Shown piece after piece: positions 25,401-37,740 of a stretch of 64,000 nt of DNA. Numbering within the stretch: position 1 is the stretch's first letter; each line of letters opens with the position of its first letter. The stretch comes from Delphinus delphis. Taxonomy: Eukaryota; Chordata; Mammalia; Artiodactyla; Delphinidae. The notes beneath the pieces are model-generated. The model was not told the origin of the DNA, ran no database searches, and saw only the letters and a list, made by a program, of their open reading frames with translations. Location of the stretch: contig NC_082694.2 in assembly GCF_949987515.2 (NCBI RefSeq), positions 16,175,958 through 16,239,957 on the forward strand, in the 5' to 3' direction. The position numbers and the translations under genes are program-made.

Positions 25401-26584
25401 GCTTCCCTGAACAAGGGCGGGTGGTTCTTGACAGCTGGGGACACTGTCCATGTCCGTGCAGTTATTTTATGGAAAAATATCGAGTATGAAGCCCAGAATG
25501 TATTTTTTTTAAAGTTGTACATGTGTGTATACAAGGACCAACTGGAGAAAATAATTTTATGGATGCCTTATTTCTGGAAGACTGTAAAATATACTTTTCT
25601 CTGTAGACGTACCTCTGTCCTTGGACTAAGCGTGTCCATACAGACTTGGGAAGAAGCTCACCCTTGGGCTGGAATTCTGGGCTATAAGGAAGTTCCACAG
25701 GGTTCTTAGGAGGAAGGAAAGCAGGTCTCTGAGCCCCTGGAGAGAATGGCTTATGGCCTACAGGTTAGAAGGGATTCGGGCAGAGATTCTCACTCACCAA
25801 GGCTACTAACATTGGTCTGTGAGGCCGGGCCGCCTATTGATCACCATTCATGTGGCAAAAAGAATCTGCAATTCTGGGAAACGACAGACCTGTGGCAAGG
25901 AATGAAGAAGCAAGGACGAGAAGCCTCCCCCCTCCATCGTAAGAGTATCAGTTGCCAGATGCCAAGGTGGTGTTCAAAGGCTGATGAGGTCTCAGGGGCC
26001 AAATGGGGGTCACGGCAGAGGACAGCAGAGAGACAGTGGCTGGGGATGCTGGTGGCACATTCCATCTCTTGGAAGGGACCAGCCACTCGGGACCACTGCT
26101 CCTAACAGACAAGTCCGAGTCATAGGCATGATGACTATCCCCACGGTTTCCTCAGCCCTGATTTTCTCCCCTGCACTATTCCCTGCAGAATTATCTGTGA
26201 TCATGAAAACTAGCAGGCAGGCCCGGTTCTGGAGAGTTCTGTAGCCGCCGGGAAGAATGAGGAGGTCGTTAGGTTTTGAAGTGGAGGCACGCTCCCAACT
26301 GGTCAAGCCACGGAGTGAGTGCTCAAGAAGCATTCGGTCAAAAAAATCATTAAAATTAGATGAATTATAAAAGCTGTGCTTGGTATTAAAAAAATCAGCA
26401 GGACAGAAGCATAGAGAGTAAAAACGGATGTCGCTCCCCAGAAGTCACCAGTTTGGTGTGAACATAAAGATCTTCCTCATTCGTTCATTTGCTCAAACGG
26501 CCAAATAACTTTTCATTATAAGGATTGTTTGAGATTTCTTATCATTCTAATGCTTCAGTGAGTCCAGCTTGGTGATTCCCAAAC

Positions 26585-26960
26585 TGTGGGGGATGTGTGT
26601 GTATTTGCACATATGTGTCAATATTTCCTTTGGACAGATTCCTATAGCAGAATCTGTACAAAGGGTAGAACGAGGTCAAAGGGCATGCATATTTTAAATG
26701 GTGCTGAATGGCCTTGCACAGAGCCTTTACATTCCTACTGGATGTTGCATGCTTTTACTTTTGCCAATTTAAGAGGTGAAAAATGTGCTTAGTTGTTTTG
26801 TTTTGCTCTGTTAAAGGAATATTTCATTTTATCTTTTAACTCATGGTAAAATATACATAACAACATTTACCATTTTAATCGTTTTTGAGTGTACGGTTCT
26901 GTGAAATTACGTACATTCTTATTGCTGAGCAACCGTGACCACCATCCTTCACCAGAAGTG
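26585..26960 (-). mobile_element. Old L1 fragment
   Basis: Reverse-strand L1M-like pieces include CAGAATCTGTACAAAGGGTA and CTCATGGTAAAATATACATA. Heavily diverged. Confidence 0.55.
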
Positions 26961-27239
26961 ATTTGCTTTTATTTAATAAATTAATGAGGTGCTTCTCATC
27001 TATCTATTGACATTTGTATTTTTCTTTCTCTCTCTTTCCTCCCTCCCTCCACTTCTCCCTCCCTCTTTCTCTTTCTTTCTTCAACCTCTTTATGATCTTT
27101 GCAGATTTTCTAACCAGACTTATGTCCTTTCTTCTTTCTTGCCTTTTTAAAAATGATGTGCTTTTCTATATTATGGGTATCATTTCTTTTTAGTTTTATA
27201 TACTTTGCTTGGCTTCTTCTACATTATGTTAGTTCTGAT

Positions 27240-27375
27240 CTTCACTTCTTTGCGAGACAAGTATTATTAGTCCCATTTTGCAGATGAAGAAGCTAAAGTT
27301 TACTGAGGTTCCACGAGGTTACTTGATTTGCCAAAGGTCACACAGGTAATAAGTGGCACAGATGAGGTGGGACTC
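27240..27375 (+). repeat. MIR SINE
   Basis: CATTTTGCAGATGAAGAAGC and CAAAGGTCACACAGGTAATA match the MIR core. Confidence 0.75.
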
Positions 27376-27819
27376 CAGGTTGGTTGGGCTTTTTCACAGT
27401 TTGGGACTAAAGGGAAACCGTCTGAGGCAATAAGACTCTGCTAAGGGTGGGCAAGACTAGGAGGGGATCTGGAAAGGCCAGGGGGAGCTCAAGAGACTTC
27501 AGGGGGAGGCTGGGATAAAGGAGTTTGGGGGGATCTAGAAGAAGTTGGTGTTCCTAAGCACGGAGAAAACGAGAGACAGGCTCCCCCCTTCCCCTACCGC
27601 TCTTGCTGCATGAAGGACCGTCTGAGCACTTTTGAATTGGGGTTCTTAAGGCTGCTGAGTAGAGGCCAGAGAGTGTGGTCTGGAGGCCCTTTCTGGGGGC
27701 TAATTCTGGGAAGTTTCTTCTCTCTCCCACATCGAAGTCACCACCCAGGCTGGTGGGTTTCACTTCCCTGATGTCACTTCACTTTTCTTCGTCCCCTGCC
27801 AGAGCCTGGTCTGGGTCCC

Positions 27820-28260
27820 CATCGCCTCTCCTGACTGGTCTTACCACTTCCACTCTTGCGACCTCCGATCTCCCCTCCCCGCTGTAGCCCGAGGGATCCT
27901 TCTAAAGTGCACATTCGATTGTGCAACTCCTCTGCTTGGGACTCTTGGGGGCTCAACAGTGCCTTGTGGATGGGGGCCAACTCTGCCCAGAGTGCAGGCC
28001 CTTCACCAGCTAGTGCTTGGCATCTCCCTGTCTCCCTATCACCTGCTTCCACTGATGGGTCCACCAGGCTGAATTCCATGAACTAGCTAGCTCTCACTCA
28101 CACCTCTGGTCTTTGCCTGCACCATTCCCTCTCCCTGGAATGCTGTTCTCCTGCTAACTCCTACTCAAATTGTAGGTCTCTGTTGAGATAACATTCCACT
28201 GGGAGGCTCTCCCTGGAAGGAGGGCTTGGTTATGGGTGGCCATGGACCTTTGTTGCACAC
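27820..28260 (+). repeat. L2 fragment
   Basis: CCTCTGGTCTTTGCCTGCAC, CCCTCTCCCTGGAATGCTG and CTCAAATTGTAGGTCTCTG follow the L2 ORF2 C-terminal and 3' UTR pattern. Confidence 0.65.
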
Positions 28261-28299
28261 ATTCCACCACCTTGTAATTTTCTTTTTGTCGGTCTGTCT

Positions 28300-28640
28300 C
28301 TTGATCTTGGCTGCACATAGCATCACCAGGGCTGCTTTTAAAATACTGATGCTGGGGGAATTTCCTGGCAATCCAGTGGTTAGAACTCCGCACTCTCACT
28401 GCTGAGGGCGCGGGTTCAATCCCTGGTCAGGGAACTAAGATCCCGCAAGCTGCGCGGCACGGCTCCCAGAAAAAACAAAAACAAAAAACCCAAAAAACTG
28501 ATGCTGGGGCCACAGTCCCCCAGAAGGTTGCCGGTTAACTAACCGGCGGTGGGCCTGGGCCTCAGTAGATTTGGAAGTCTCCCAGGTTGAGTCTGATGAG
28601 CATCCTGGGGTGAGAGCAGTACTCCAGGGGGCCAGGCGTC
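28300..28640 (+). mobile_element. MER5/Charlie-like hAT fossil, split by a SINE
   Basis: GCATCACCAGGGCTGCTTTT and, beyond the SINE, GATTTGGAAGTCTCCCAGG with CTGATGAGCATCCTGGGGTG follow hAT MER5/Charlie interiors. The ends are unclear. Confidence 0.55.
28357..28496 (+). repeat. Short CHR-family SINE
   Basis: The tRNA-like head includes CAATCCAGTGGTTAGAACTC and GGTTCAATCCCTGGTCAGGG, followed by an A-rich tail. A perfect 13-base duplication, ACTGATGCTGGGG, flanks it (28344-28356 and 28497-28509). It interrupts a MER5-like DNA transposon fossil. Confidence 0.88.
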
Positions 28641-29049
28641 CTGTCTGTTCGAGTCATCATTCTAAACCCCTCACTTGGCATTGAAATGCTCATGTATTTA
28701 GTAAGTGTGTTGAAGAAATGAATGTAGCAGTTTCTGGAAGGGATGCAGGAACCATCGGGGACAAAAACATCAATATAGTGCACACCAAACATACATTGGG
28801 TAGCAAGTTAGAGCTTTTGAAAGCTTCTAAAGAACAATCAGTCACCTGTCATGTAAAAATGCACCCATCATTTAGGTCACTTTAAAAAAAGTCTGTAGTT
28901 TTGTTTAGTGAAACTGACACATTTAGACTGTTGTCACTTGTGTGTGACTGGTTCCTCTTTGGAAGCCTTCTCTTCTCCCCAGGGCCCCTTGAAGCTAAAT
29001 GCTGTACTATCAGAGACCCCAAAACCCACCTCCCTAGGATTGGTGTGTA

Positions 29050-29122
29050 ATTTAAATTTTCCTGAAATTTTACTAAATTTTAAAATTGTCCTGAAATTTA
29101 CTAAATTTTCCTGAAATTTTCA
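29050..29122 (+). repeat. Short AT-rich tandem repeat
   Basis: Three imperfect units around TCCTGAAATTTTACTAAATT follow each other, spaced about 22-33 bases apart. Confidence 0.75.
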
Positions 29123-29919
29123 TTAGTTATGGACAATAAAACATCATAAAAACCTCAGTGGCCAACATCTCTGCTTTCTTTTTCCCCCCCAGTAGCCTTC
29201 TCCAGTTTCCTTTGTCTCTAGTCTCTTTGTCTTTCCTCCCCTCTCTGAAAAAAAAAAATTCTCTCCAATGTCTGGTAACTCAGCTACTTGCCTCTGCTTA
29301 TATAGTCCACAGAGTAAGGCTGAGCCAGAAGCTAGCTGAGCAGTGACCATTCACAGTGTCTCCAGTGCTCTACCAGGAGGCCTCAGTTCATCCTGATTCA
29401 CCATTAAGCCCCTTCTGTCAAAAATCATTCACACCTGGCACCAAAGTTGTGCCAGGTTTCCAGGAGCAAGGGACCATTCACCTCAGCACCCTGTCACCCA
29501 CGCGGATGTGGGGAGGGGAGAGGCTGGAGAGGGGGAGGAGGGGCGGAGAATGGAAATGTGCCAACAATGGGAAACCTTCTCCCTAGGTCAGGTCTGATGT
29601 AAGACCAGTAGAAGCACAAGGGATGGTTAGGGGAGGTGTTGAAGTGGCCCCAAGCAGAACTGCAGTTATCAACACCCTTCAGGCAAAGACCACCAGAGAC
29701 ACACCTGAAGTTGAATTAGTTGGATTTACTGCTCTTTGCAACCAGGAAGAACACATACCTTGGGGAACTGTGGGGCATCTCGGTAAGAGGGTGCTGGGAG
29801 GGCTTGTTATAGAATTTGGCTTGTGTTTTTAGGTGACCTGGGGGGAAGTTCAAGGAAGCAGGGCTTCGCTCTAGATTAAATGTTTTCAGGAAGTGGTTGT
29901 AATTCTGACTGAGCATCTA

Positions 29920-30330
29920 TGTGGGTTTGCTACGGCTGTCATGACAAAAATACCACAGACTGGGTGGCTTAAACAACAGAAGTTAATTTTCTCAAGTTCT
30001 GGAGGCCAGAAGTCCACAGTCAAGGTGTTGGCAGATTTAGTTTCTCCTGAGCTCTCTTTCCTTGGCTCGCAGATGGTTACCTTCTTGCTGTGTCCTAACA
30101 TGATCATCCCTCCAAATCCGAGGGCACCTGTGTGTCCAAATCTATTGTGTGTCCAATTTTCCTTTTCTTATAAGGACAGCAGTCAGATTAGATTAGGACC
30201 CACCCTAACAGCCTCATTTAACATAATCACTGCTTAAAGACCCTATCTTCAAACATAGTCACCTCCTGAGATACAGGGGTATGGGCTTCAACATATGAAT
30301 TTTGTGGGGACACAGTTCAGCCCATAACAG
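29920..30330 (-). repeat. MLT1/MST-like MaLR LTR
   Basis: Landmarks are ACCACAGACTGGGTGGCTTA, AGTTCTGGAGGCCAGAAGTC, CTTATAAGGACAGCAGTCAG and the end CAGTTCAGCCCATAACA. Confidence 0.82.
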
Positions 30331-30929
30331 CATCTTAACACATCTTGTCTATAAGGTGGGGGGAATGATGCAGGCTAGAGCTGGGGTTGGTAAAGAAGCG
30401 GCAGTCACTCATTAGTCAGGATAGGGGATGTTTAGTCCTTTCTGTGGTTTGGATAGTGTTCGTGTTTTGTCTGTGTTGTGACACGATCGTGGAGTGGGCT
30501 TGTTTTTGTCTTTATCCATCATAGTCACAGAGTGGCCTTGGCAGATGTTGATATTCTGTCAATTATTTACGTTCAGCAGGAGAACCCCACAACCTGGCTG
30601 TGGATATTGCCAACCAAGTCCTCACTGATAGAGCCAGGTCAGTTTCTGGCTGTCAGGGGATGTTTCTTCCTTCTCAGGATCTGTGTACTGACTAAGCCAA
30701 TGCAGCTTTGGGATGACTGCCGCCCTTTCTCACTTAGAAGTTCTGGTGCCAACCTTGGGTGACCAAGGGAGTGTGGCAAAACTCTAGCCCCCTTCCAGGA
30801 ATGCATGGAGTCTGAAGACCTAGAAGTGTAGGAAATCCGTCTTCAGCTGCCCACTTCGAAAACACACCCTGATGGTGGAGCGCCATGCTGGAACTCCTGG
30901 GAATTCCTTGGCACTCTGCTTCACCTGGT

Positions 30930-31370
30930 GTATTTGTTTTCAGTTGTTGTGTAACAAATCACCTCTAACTCAGTGGCTTCACACAGCACACATTTATTAT
31001 CTTGCAGTTTCTCTGGGTCAGGAGTTCAGGCATAGCTTAACCGGATCCTCTGCTTAGGGTAACAAAAGGCTGCAATCAAGGTGTTTCCCAGGACTGGGTT
31101 CTCAGCAGAGGCTCCACTGGGGAAGGATCTGTTTCTGAGCTCTTGCAGGTTGTTGGCAGAATTAGGGGAGGCAACTTCTTTTTCAAAGACAGCAATGGAG
31201 AGAGACTCTAGCAACCTTGGCACTCCTTGCACATTCCATCCCTCTTGCCACATTCCATTGGTTAGAAGCAAGTCCCAGGTCCCGCTCACACTCAAGGACA
31301 GGGGGTTAAACAAAAGTATGAATACCAGGAGGCAGCTGTTTTGACCATTCTGGGAAACCTGCGGTGCGGT
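30930..31370 (-). repeat. MLT1-like MaLR LTR
   Basis: GTTGTTGTGTAACAAATCAC followed by ACACATTTATTATCTTGCAG, GGCTGCAATCAAGGTG and GCAGGTTGTTGGCAGAATTA follow the MLT1 3' half in reverse. Confidence 0.75.
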
Positions 31371-32119
31371 AAGTGACTCAGGACTTGGATGGCTGCAGGC
31401 TGGCAAAGGCACAGAGGTGCAGCAGAAGCCACAGCAAATCCTCTGTGTATCCTGAAAGCTTTGCTTTTGAGGAAAGATCTGATTTTGGGGAAAGAGCAAA
31501 AAGATATCCAGGGCATAATCTCCTCAGGTGACTGCTATGAAGGGACCAAGACTCACAGGTTGGTGTAAATTCAGGAAGCCATTGGTAGGGGCACAAAGGA
31601 AGAAATTAAGAGTAGGTGGACAGAAGGAGGGTTTCCGGGGTATCAACTGTACGTGAAGGAGAAACAGAAGGAGGAGGGAAAGGATTAAAAACATCCAGGT
31701 CTTTGGCAGTGGGATGTGAGAGGTATGGACCAAGAACAATACTTGGGGGAGGTGAACCTGATACAGAAACTCTGTGCATAGGCAGAGGGGAGGCTACAGG
31801 GACCTTTAGCATCTCCTTTCTGACCATGAAAGGGAAGCAAGGAAGACTTTCAGCTTAGATGTCTTTAGAAGGCAAGTGAGGACCAGGCCATGCCCACCTG
31901 CCTGTCACCAGGTCTGGGGAAGCACCCTGGAGTGTTAGGGGACAATGTATGTAGGGTAGATGTGATTCTACTGAATGTTTGGACACTGAGTGTCTTATAG
32001 AATAAATCTTCCTTAATGATGGGTCTGACTAAGGCAGGAAGCTCCACCTCAAAAATGTTAGAACCAAACAAAGTTATCCATATACTAGACATTTCAAACT
32101 CAGTGTCTGACTATATTCT

Positions 32120-32570
32120 GGGCCTTGAAATAAATCCCAGCAAATTTAAGCTATTTGAAATTATACAGAGTATAATTATAATGGAGCTAGATTAGAAATC
32201 AGTAAAAACAAAATATCTAGGAAAAATCTATAACCTGGAAGTCAAGTAACATACTGCTAAGTTATCCATGTTCAAAGAAAAAAAAAATCACCAGGGAAAT
32301 TAGAAAGTACTCCCAACAGAATGCTAATGAAAATAAATCTTTTCAAAATCTGTGTGATGCAGCTAAAGCAGTGCTTTGAGGGAAATTTATAGTTGTAAAT
32401 ATTTGTATTAGAAAAGAAGAAAGTTTAAAAGTCAGTGATCTAAGGTTCCACCTTAAGAAGCTAGAAAAAGAAGAGCAAAGTAAATCCAAAGTAAGTAGAA
32501 GGAAGGAAATAATAAAGGTAAGAGTAGAAATCAAAGGAACAGAAAAGAGACAGTAAGAAGACTAACAAGT
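32120..32570 (+). mobile_element. L1 ORF2 fragment
   Basis: Translating plus-strand sequence from about 32350 gives a broken ORF2 piece with CDAAKAVL, GKFIVVN, LKKLEKEEQSKSK and SRRKEIIKVRVEIKGTEK, interrupted by at least one stop. This segment precedes the reverse transcriptase domain in intact L1. Confidence 0.7.
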
Positions 32571-32907
32571 TCAGTCATGTTTTCTGACACATTATTCCTC
32601 CCCCTCTTCCCTCTAGCCACAGCTGATTGGATGAGAATTCATTTGGAGTGGGGGAAAGAGTATGAAATAATAGTTAATTACTTCCTTTTGAGTTCTTGAT
32701 GCTTGCATCTCACAACCAGAGAGAACTTCCTTTTCCAGTAGGTGTCAGCGCTGGCAACTTGAAAACCCGGACAGGCTGCCTTCTGGGTCGGCTGGGGACC
32801 AATGATTGCCGCCGGGCTGAAACGAAGGAGTTATTTCAAGACAGGAGAGAGAGTCAACTCTAGAAAGCAAATCCTCACTCGAATTTAGAATAGGGAAAAG
32901 TTTGAGA

Positions 32908-32972
32908 TCTCTCTCTCAATCCCCCTCTCCCTCTCTCCCCCTCTCCCTCCTTCTGTCTCTCCCTCCCTCCCT

Positions 32973-33023
<51 letters not shown>
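32908..33023 (+). repeat. Compound (CT)n-(CA)n microsatellite
   Basis: About 90 bases of C/T only (CTCTCC, CCCT and CT units) pass directly into (CA)n at 33002-33023. Confidence 0.95.
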
Positions 33024-33024
<1 letters not shown>

Positions 33025-33149
33025 TCTGGAAAACCTGAATGAAAGCTTGAAAAACTTGCCTTTTAAAAACCTGGGGCTCTTAACTGGAAGTACTGCTGAT
33101 GGGCACCAGAGGCTCAGAAAACTCCTCCTCCCACTGTGAGCAAATCGCC

Positions 33150-33176
33150 ACCCCCCCCCCCCCCCCCCCCGCCCCC
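33150..33176 (+). repeat. Poly(C) tract
   Basis: A run of about 20 C residues followed by GCCCCCG. It is prone to sequencing length error and could form an i-motif or G-quadruplex on the opposite strand. Confidence 0.9.
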
Positions 33177-33829
33177 GAGATTCTCCAAAGTTTACATCAG
33201 ATTCCCAAAATGGACGGGGACTTAAAACAATTAAGATACCCTGCCTACGAATGCTCCGTTAAACACCACTCAGAAGTTAATCGGGCAGGAGTCTGGGCTG
33301 TACAGGAAGGTGGTGGAGTGCACCCAGGCCTTGGGTGGGAGGTGGGAGAGGCCGGGCACAACCAGTTGCTTTTATAACTTTTTCTTCCTGAAGGGTCACT
33401 GCTGGAAAAAACCCCTTGGGGAGTTTAAAGCGGAAAGAGAGCGACCACGTTTTGCAGACCTATTATGTGCGTCCTAAATGTCCTCATTTAATCTTTGCAG
33501 TAATCCTTCGAGTTCGCTGTTAATCCTTCCTATTACTCTCCCAAATCCCTTAAGAGGGCACTTGATGGACTGCCGGTTTTCGTGGTTCCGGGTTTTAACT
33601 GAATGCACACACTGACTAGTCTCCTCTTTTACAGACAAAACTTCCCTGCGATTGCCTTTGTTTACATGAACTTGCCTTTAAAAATAGCCTTTCATTTATT
33701 TCTTTGGTCTATTTCTTTCCATCAAGAGCCACCCTCAGAATTGGCAGCGTGAACGCAGACGTAAGGGCAGGAACTAGTAACGATTTTCGGTTGAATTTAG
33801 AAGACAGTCCTGGAGCCTCACTTTTCCCT

Positions 33830-34620
33830 TCTGGTTCACGGGGTGGCCGGCGGCCGGGGCAGGGTTTGGGCGGGAGAACTGGGGCCGCGTATGCCGCGGC
33901 TGCCTCTGCTCAGGGCAGACGGGCGGCGGAGGGGTTGGGCGGGGTCGGGGTTCAGCCTCACTTGGCCGCCGCCTCCGGGCTTGGGGGTGAGCCCCGCCCG
34001 GAGGCGGTCGCGCTAACCGCGGAGGGAGCCGGCGAGAGGCGCGGGGAAAGGGGCGAGCGCCCCCGGCTCCTCGAGCCCGGCGCGCCATGGCGGGCGCCGG
34101 GCGAGTACGCAGCTCAGCGGCCGCGGGCTAGCCGAGCCGGGAGGCCACTGTTGGGTCCCTCCTTCTCTCTGCGCCCCAGGCCTCGGAGCCACCGAGAGGA
34201 GGATGAGTCCCTGGAGCTGGTTCCTGATGCCGACCCTCTGCCTCCTGCCCGCGAGCGCAGCCCCTCCGCACGGCGCGCCCGCCTCCGCCAACTGCAAGCT
34301 CAAGGCCCAAGTAAGGCGCGCAGCGGGCGCGGGCGCGGCGGCCTCCCGGCACCTCCTGGGGGTGGTTACCTTCCCAACCGCACTGAGCCCCGTGCTCTTG
34401 GACCCCGAGCCGACTCAGCGGGTCGGGCTCCCACCTTGCACGGCGGCGCCTCCTAGCTCGCGCTTCCTGCCGAGCCCCCGGGTTCCCCTTTCCGGCGGGG
34501 GTGCAGAACTCCGGCCACACGAGAGACCCTGTCCCGCAGCCATCGCCATTCGTCAGCCGAAGGGAGTCCCGGGCCGGGTCCCCCGGGTCTCGCCAGCCTG
34601 CTTCGCTGGCGTTTGAGGGA
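33830..34620. promoter_or_regulatory. TRABD2A: CpG island at the TRABD2A 5' end
   Basis: This stretch of about 0.8 kb is very GC- and CpG-rich, with GC-box-like GGGCGGGG runs near 33935-33950, surrounding coding exon 1. It is the probable promoter and 5' UTR region. I see no clear TATA box, so the transcription start cannot be placed. Confidence 0.75.
34203..34310 (+). CDS. TRABD2A: TRABD2A (TIKI1) coding exon 1
   Basis: TRABD2A is a membrane-tethered metalloprotease of the TraB/TIKI family. It removes N-terminal residues from Wnt ligands and so antagonises Wnt signalling. This exon encodes the first 36 residues, beginning MSPWSWFLMPTLCLLPASAA, which is a clear signal peptide (hydrophobic core at about residues 6-16, small residues at the cleavage region). 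The mature N-terminus begins with a short linker including ANCKLKAQ. The exon ends exactly at a good GTAAGG donor (34311), phase 0, and joins exon 2 at 44288 in frame. The chosen ATG (context GAGGAGGATGAGT) gives a protein start that matches the family as I recall it. It sits in a CpG island, as expected for a promoter-proximal exon. The gene is head to head with TMSB10 about 25 kb away. Confidence 0.92.
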
Positions 34621-36299
34621 CGAATCCGCGAAGACCCAGTGGGCCCGGGACTTGGGCACATTTACTTTTAAGTTTGTTCTGCCTGCTCGTCCCTAGCGTT
34701 TCATTTCTGCTTGTTTCTAAATGGTAATAGCCCCCAGCAGCTGCTTGATTTAACCTTCGTCTATTCAGTGCCTGAGTTAGGTGGAATGTGGGGGGAGCTG
34801 AAGCCATCCCCCTTGTTTTACTGATATGGGAAACTGAGGCTCAGAGAGGGACTTTTGTGCTCCAGGTTACAGAGCGCGTTCGTGGAGAGACCAGGTCTGA
34901 CAGCCTAGCGTTCACGCACCCGGCGCCTCCTTAGATCTTCGCATCAGCGTTTTGGGGTGAGGGGAGCCGAGGTGAGAGAGCCCCAGTGACCTGCCCGTGT
35001 CCACCCAGCCCTATAGGAGCAGAAGCCGAACGGAAACCCGGCAGGTCTGGCGTCTCCGGGGCTGAGCCTCTTTCGAGAAGAGCGTTTCCATTTCCTGATC
35101 AATTTTCCTACGCTCGGAATTTTCTGCAGGTCTGAAGTCCCTCTCTTCTGAGCTCCGTGGAAGTTGACTTTTGCGAGTTTACATCGGTGGGTCCAGTCTC
35201 TGTGGATCCCTGGCCCTGGGGAGGGTGATCGTAGACTGAGCGCCCTCGAACGCCGGTTGCCGGAGTTCAGGGATCTGCCCACCTTCGGTGACACCTGCGC
35301 AGCATCCGGGGCCGCGTCCACTTCCCTCCGTGATTTTATTCATCGTCTTAACCACAGCAAGGGAGAAGGTGACCTCACTGAGCCGTTCCTGGCGCACAGG
35401 GCTGCCCGGGAAGCTGCACTGTGTTCCTAGGGCGCCCTGGGCTGCGGACGCGTGGACGCGTGGAGGCCGAAGAGGGAAATCCTCACCAGGGATCGTTCCA
35501 AACTCTGCTGCGGTGTGGCAGCTGCGGGCTTGTTATACAAGGCAGAAGTCCATCCTTTCATATGAAAGCAGAGTGCTTTGCACTTTTGAGAATCTATTAC
35601 CAACTTGTAATAATATTATCGAGTGAGTCTTGATAAGGTCTCTGTTTCTCCCTTCTGTTGAATCTGTCTTCGTGGGTCTTTTGTTCTGTCAGTTCTCATA
35701 CTTTTTGGTCTCATAGTAAAACACTTGTGTGGGTTAATGGAAATATTAATAAAACGCAAGAATACACAAGCACACATGTCATTGACTGTCGGAGGGTGAT
35801 GTTATCTAGAGACTTGTAGCCTCTAGAAAATTCTGTTTGTACACTTGTGAGAGAATGAAAATATCTTTGTATTATTATGAAAATAGTTCTGATCTTACAG
35901 ACTGCTTGAAAGGGACTTGGGGACATTCACAAGTCCCTGGACCACACTTTGAGAATCAGTGTTCTATTCTGTGGGCAAACTGCCTTGTCCTGTGTGGAGG
36001 TCAGAAGGTCAGTCAGTGGCAGGGCTGTCTGCTTGACCTGCAGGCTGTAGAGGGCACCGTGGGTGGGTCCCCCAGGGGGTTGGGGTGTTGAGATTGTAGA
36101 GTGAGGGTCTGGAATCCAGCCTCCCATCCGGTGTGGCAGCTTCCTGTAGCTTTCTGGAAGGACTGTGGCTTGATAGCTGGCTTGGTTTTCAACTTTCATT
36201 AATCATTAGAGAGGTTTTCTGAGCCAAAGTCCGCCACACAGGTTGAGTCTGTTCCTTATCAACACTCAAACACAACTCTGGAGCGTTCTTACCATTCCT

Positions 36300-36640
36300 G
36301 CTAGCGTTGTTTCACATTTGCTGTTTCTTCACCCAGATATCCACATGCTTGCTCCCATACTTCCATCTGGGCTTTGCTCAAATTCTCTCAATGAGACCCT
36401 TCCCGATTACCTATTAAAGATTATGTCACGCCCCCATTCCCCGGCCACCCTGCCCTCCTATCTGCTTTTCCGACTTTATTTTCCTGTGTAGCACTTAACC
36501 ACCATCTGATAAAAATGATTGTTTATTGCCCCCCCTCCAATCTCCATGAGCATAGGAATTTTTGTTTGCTGCTGCATCCCCAGTGCATACAAGAGTGCCT
36601 GGCCATAGTAGATGCTAAATAAATATTTCTCAAATGAAAA
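36300..36640 (+). repeat. L2 3' end
   Basis: GTCACGCCCCCATTCCCCGG, CATCCCCAGTGCATACAAGA and the end AGATGCTAAATAAATATTTC match the L2 3' end. Confidence 0.7.
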
Positions 36641-37609
36641 GGGCACACTAAAGCCAACTTACTTTAATATCATTCCAGCTGGTCTGCTGAAGGGTCCTCT
36701 TGGAAAAGAGCAGTTATCTCAGGTCCAGGAGCTGGATGGGAAGAGCTGAGGGGGCCCGTGGCTTAGGGATTTAGCCCACATTACACAAGCTGTCATTGTG
36801 CTACTTTATTTCATTGTATGGATTACACATGTGTGTTAAAATCTCCGGTAAGGTGATTCAGTCCGCAGAACTTCGTGTGTCTCTGTCATCCATGGACATG
36901 TCTTCTTCTTTTAAAAGAAACCTGTTATGGTGTTAATTTTTTTTTTTTCCTTTGAAATCATCAGAATGTTAAGATAATGACTCCCTCTAGTAGTAGGTAG
37001 GGGCCACAATTACAGTGAAAGGGGGGTGGTAGAGCCATTTTGTTTTTCTTTTATGGAGACAAATAGCCCTTCCCCTGAGGGTGTCGGTGTGAGGCAGGGG
37101 CAGCTGCACCCCTAAGATCAGTGCAGCAGCCTAGGGGCTCACCTGTGGGCAAAGACAAGGTAAGAGCTCCCTGATCAGAAGCCCTGAAGACTCGCCTTTC
37201 AGAAGGGCCTGGTAGACAGGTGTCAGTAGCCAGAGTGGGAGACAGGGTGCCCTCCCGGGTCAGAACAGAACTCCATGTATTGAAGAAGCTCCACAGGATA
37301 AGGATCATTTCTTTAAAACCACTTTAAAACCCCTGGCTTAAAAAAAAAAAAAGTGGCAAAGTCCCCCACCCCCCAAGCTGTGTTATCCCTTAAAGAGAGA
37401 ATGGGAAAGGATGGCCCCCTGAGGAGTGAAAGATGTCAGTGTGGGTTCATCTGGGTAGGTCAGTGAGGCCCCAGATGGGGAGCTGGACAGAGCCTCTCTA
37501 GATGTGGAGTCAGGTGGTCCTCCCGAGCGATGGTGCACCTAGCAGAGTACGAATTGAAAAAGATGTAAGTCTGAATCGCGGGGGATGTCTGCTGCATGCT
37601 AAGGCCGCC

Positions 37610-37740
37610 TGATACGGTGTTTAAAACCTGAGGCTCTGGCTTCAAATCCCGGATCCACTGCTTAGCAGCTATGAGACCTTCTGTAGCATAATAAACCTCT
37701 CAAGGCCTCGATGTCTCCGTCTGGAAACAGCCAGTGTCTT
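37610..37740 (+). repeat. MIR SINE
   Basis: GGCTCTGGCTTCAAATCCCG, GCAGCTATGAGACCTTCTG and CCTCGATGTCTCCGTCTGG match the MIR 5' half. Confidence 0.7.

Larger units (their letters stand above)
8600..33800. other. Intergenic DNA between TMSB10 and TRABD2A
   Basis: The two genes are divergent, and this 25 kb separates them. Besides the listed repeats, I see nothing recognisable at 8.9-9.84, 10.33-11.05, 11.49-12.48, 13.14-13.7, 14.81-15.23, 16.15-17.16, 18.8-19.39, 20.03-21.29, 23.31-25.28, 25.4-26.58, 28.65-29.04, 29.13-29.92, 31.37-32.1 and 33.18-33.8 kb. An L2-like tail is likely at 13015-13135. Distal enhancers could be present but cannot be seen. Confidence 0.65.

Noticed and set aside
33704..34456. 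250-codon open frame over TRABD2A exon 1
   Set aside because: It is in a different frame from the conserved TRABD2A start and passes through its donor. It is a CpG-island artefact.
34128..34661. 177-codon minus-strand open frame
   Set aside because: Antisense to the TRABD2A CpG island, with no recognisable domain and GC-driven openness.
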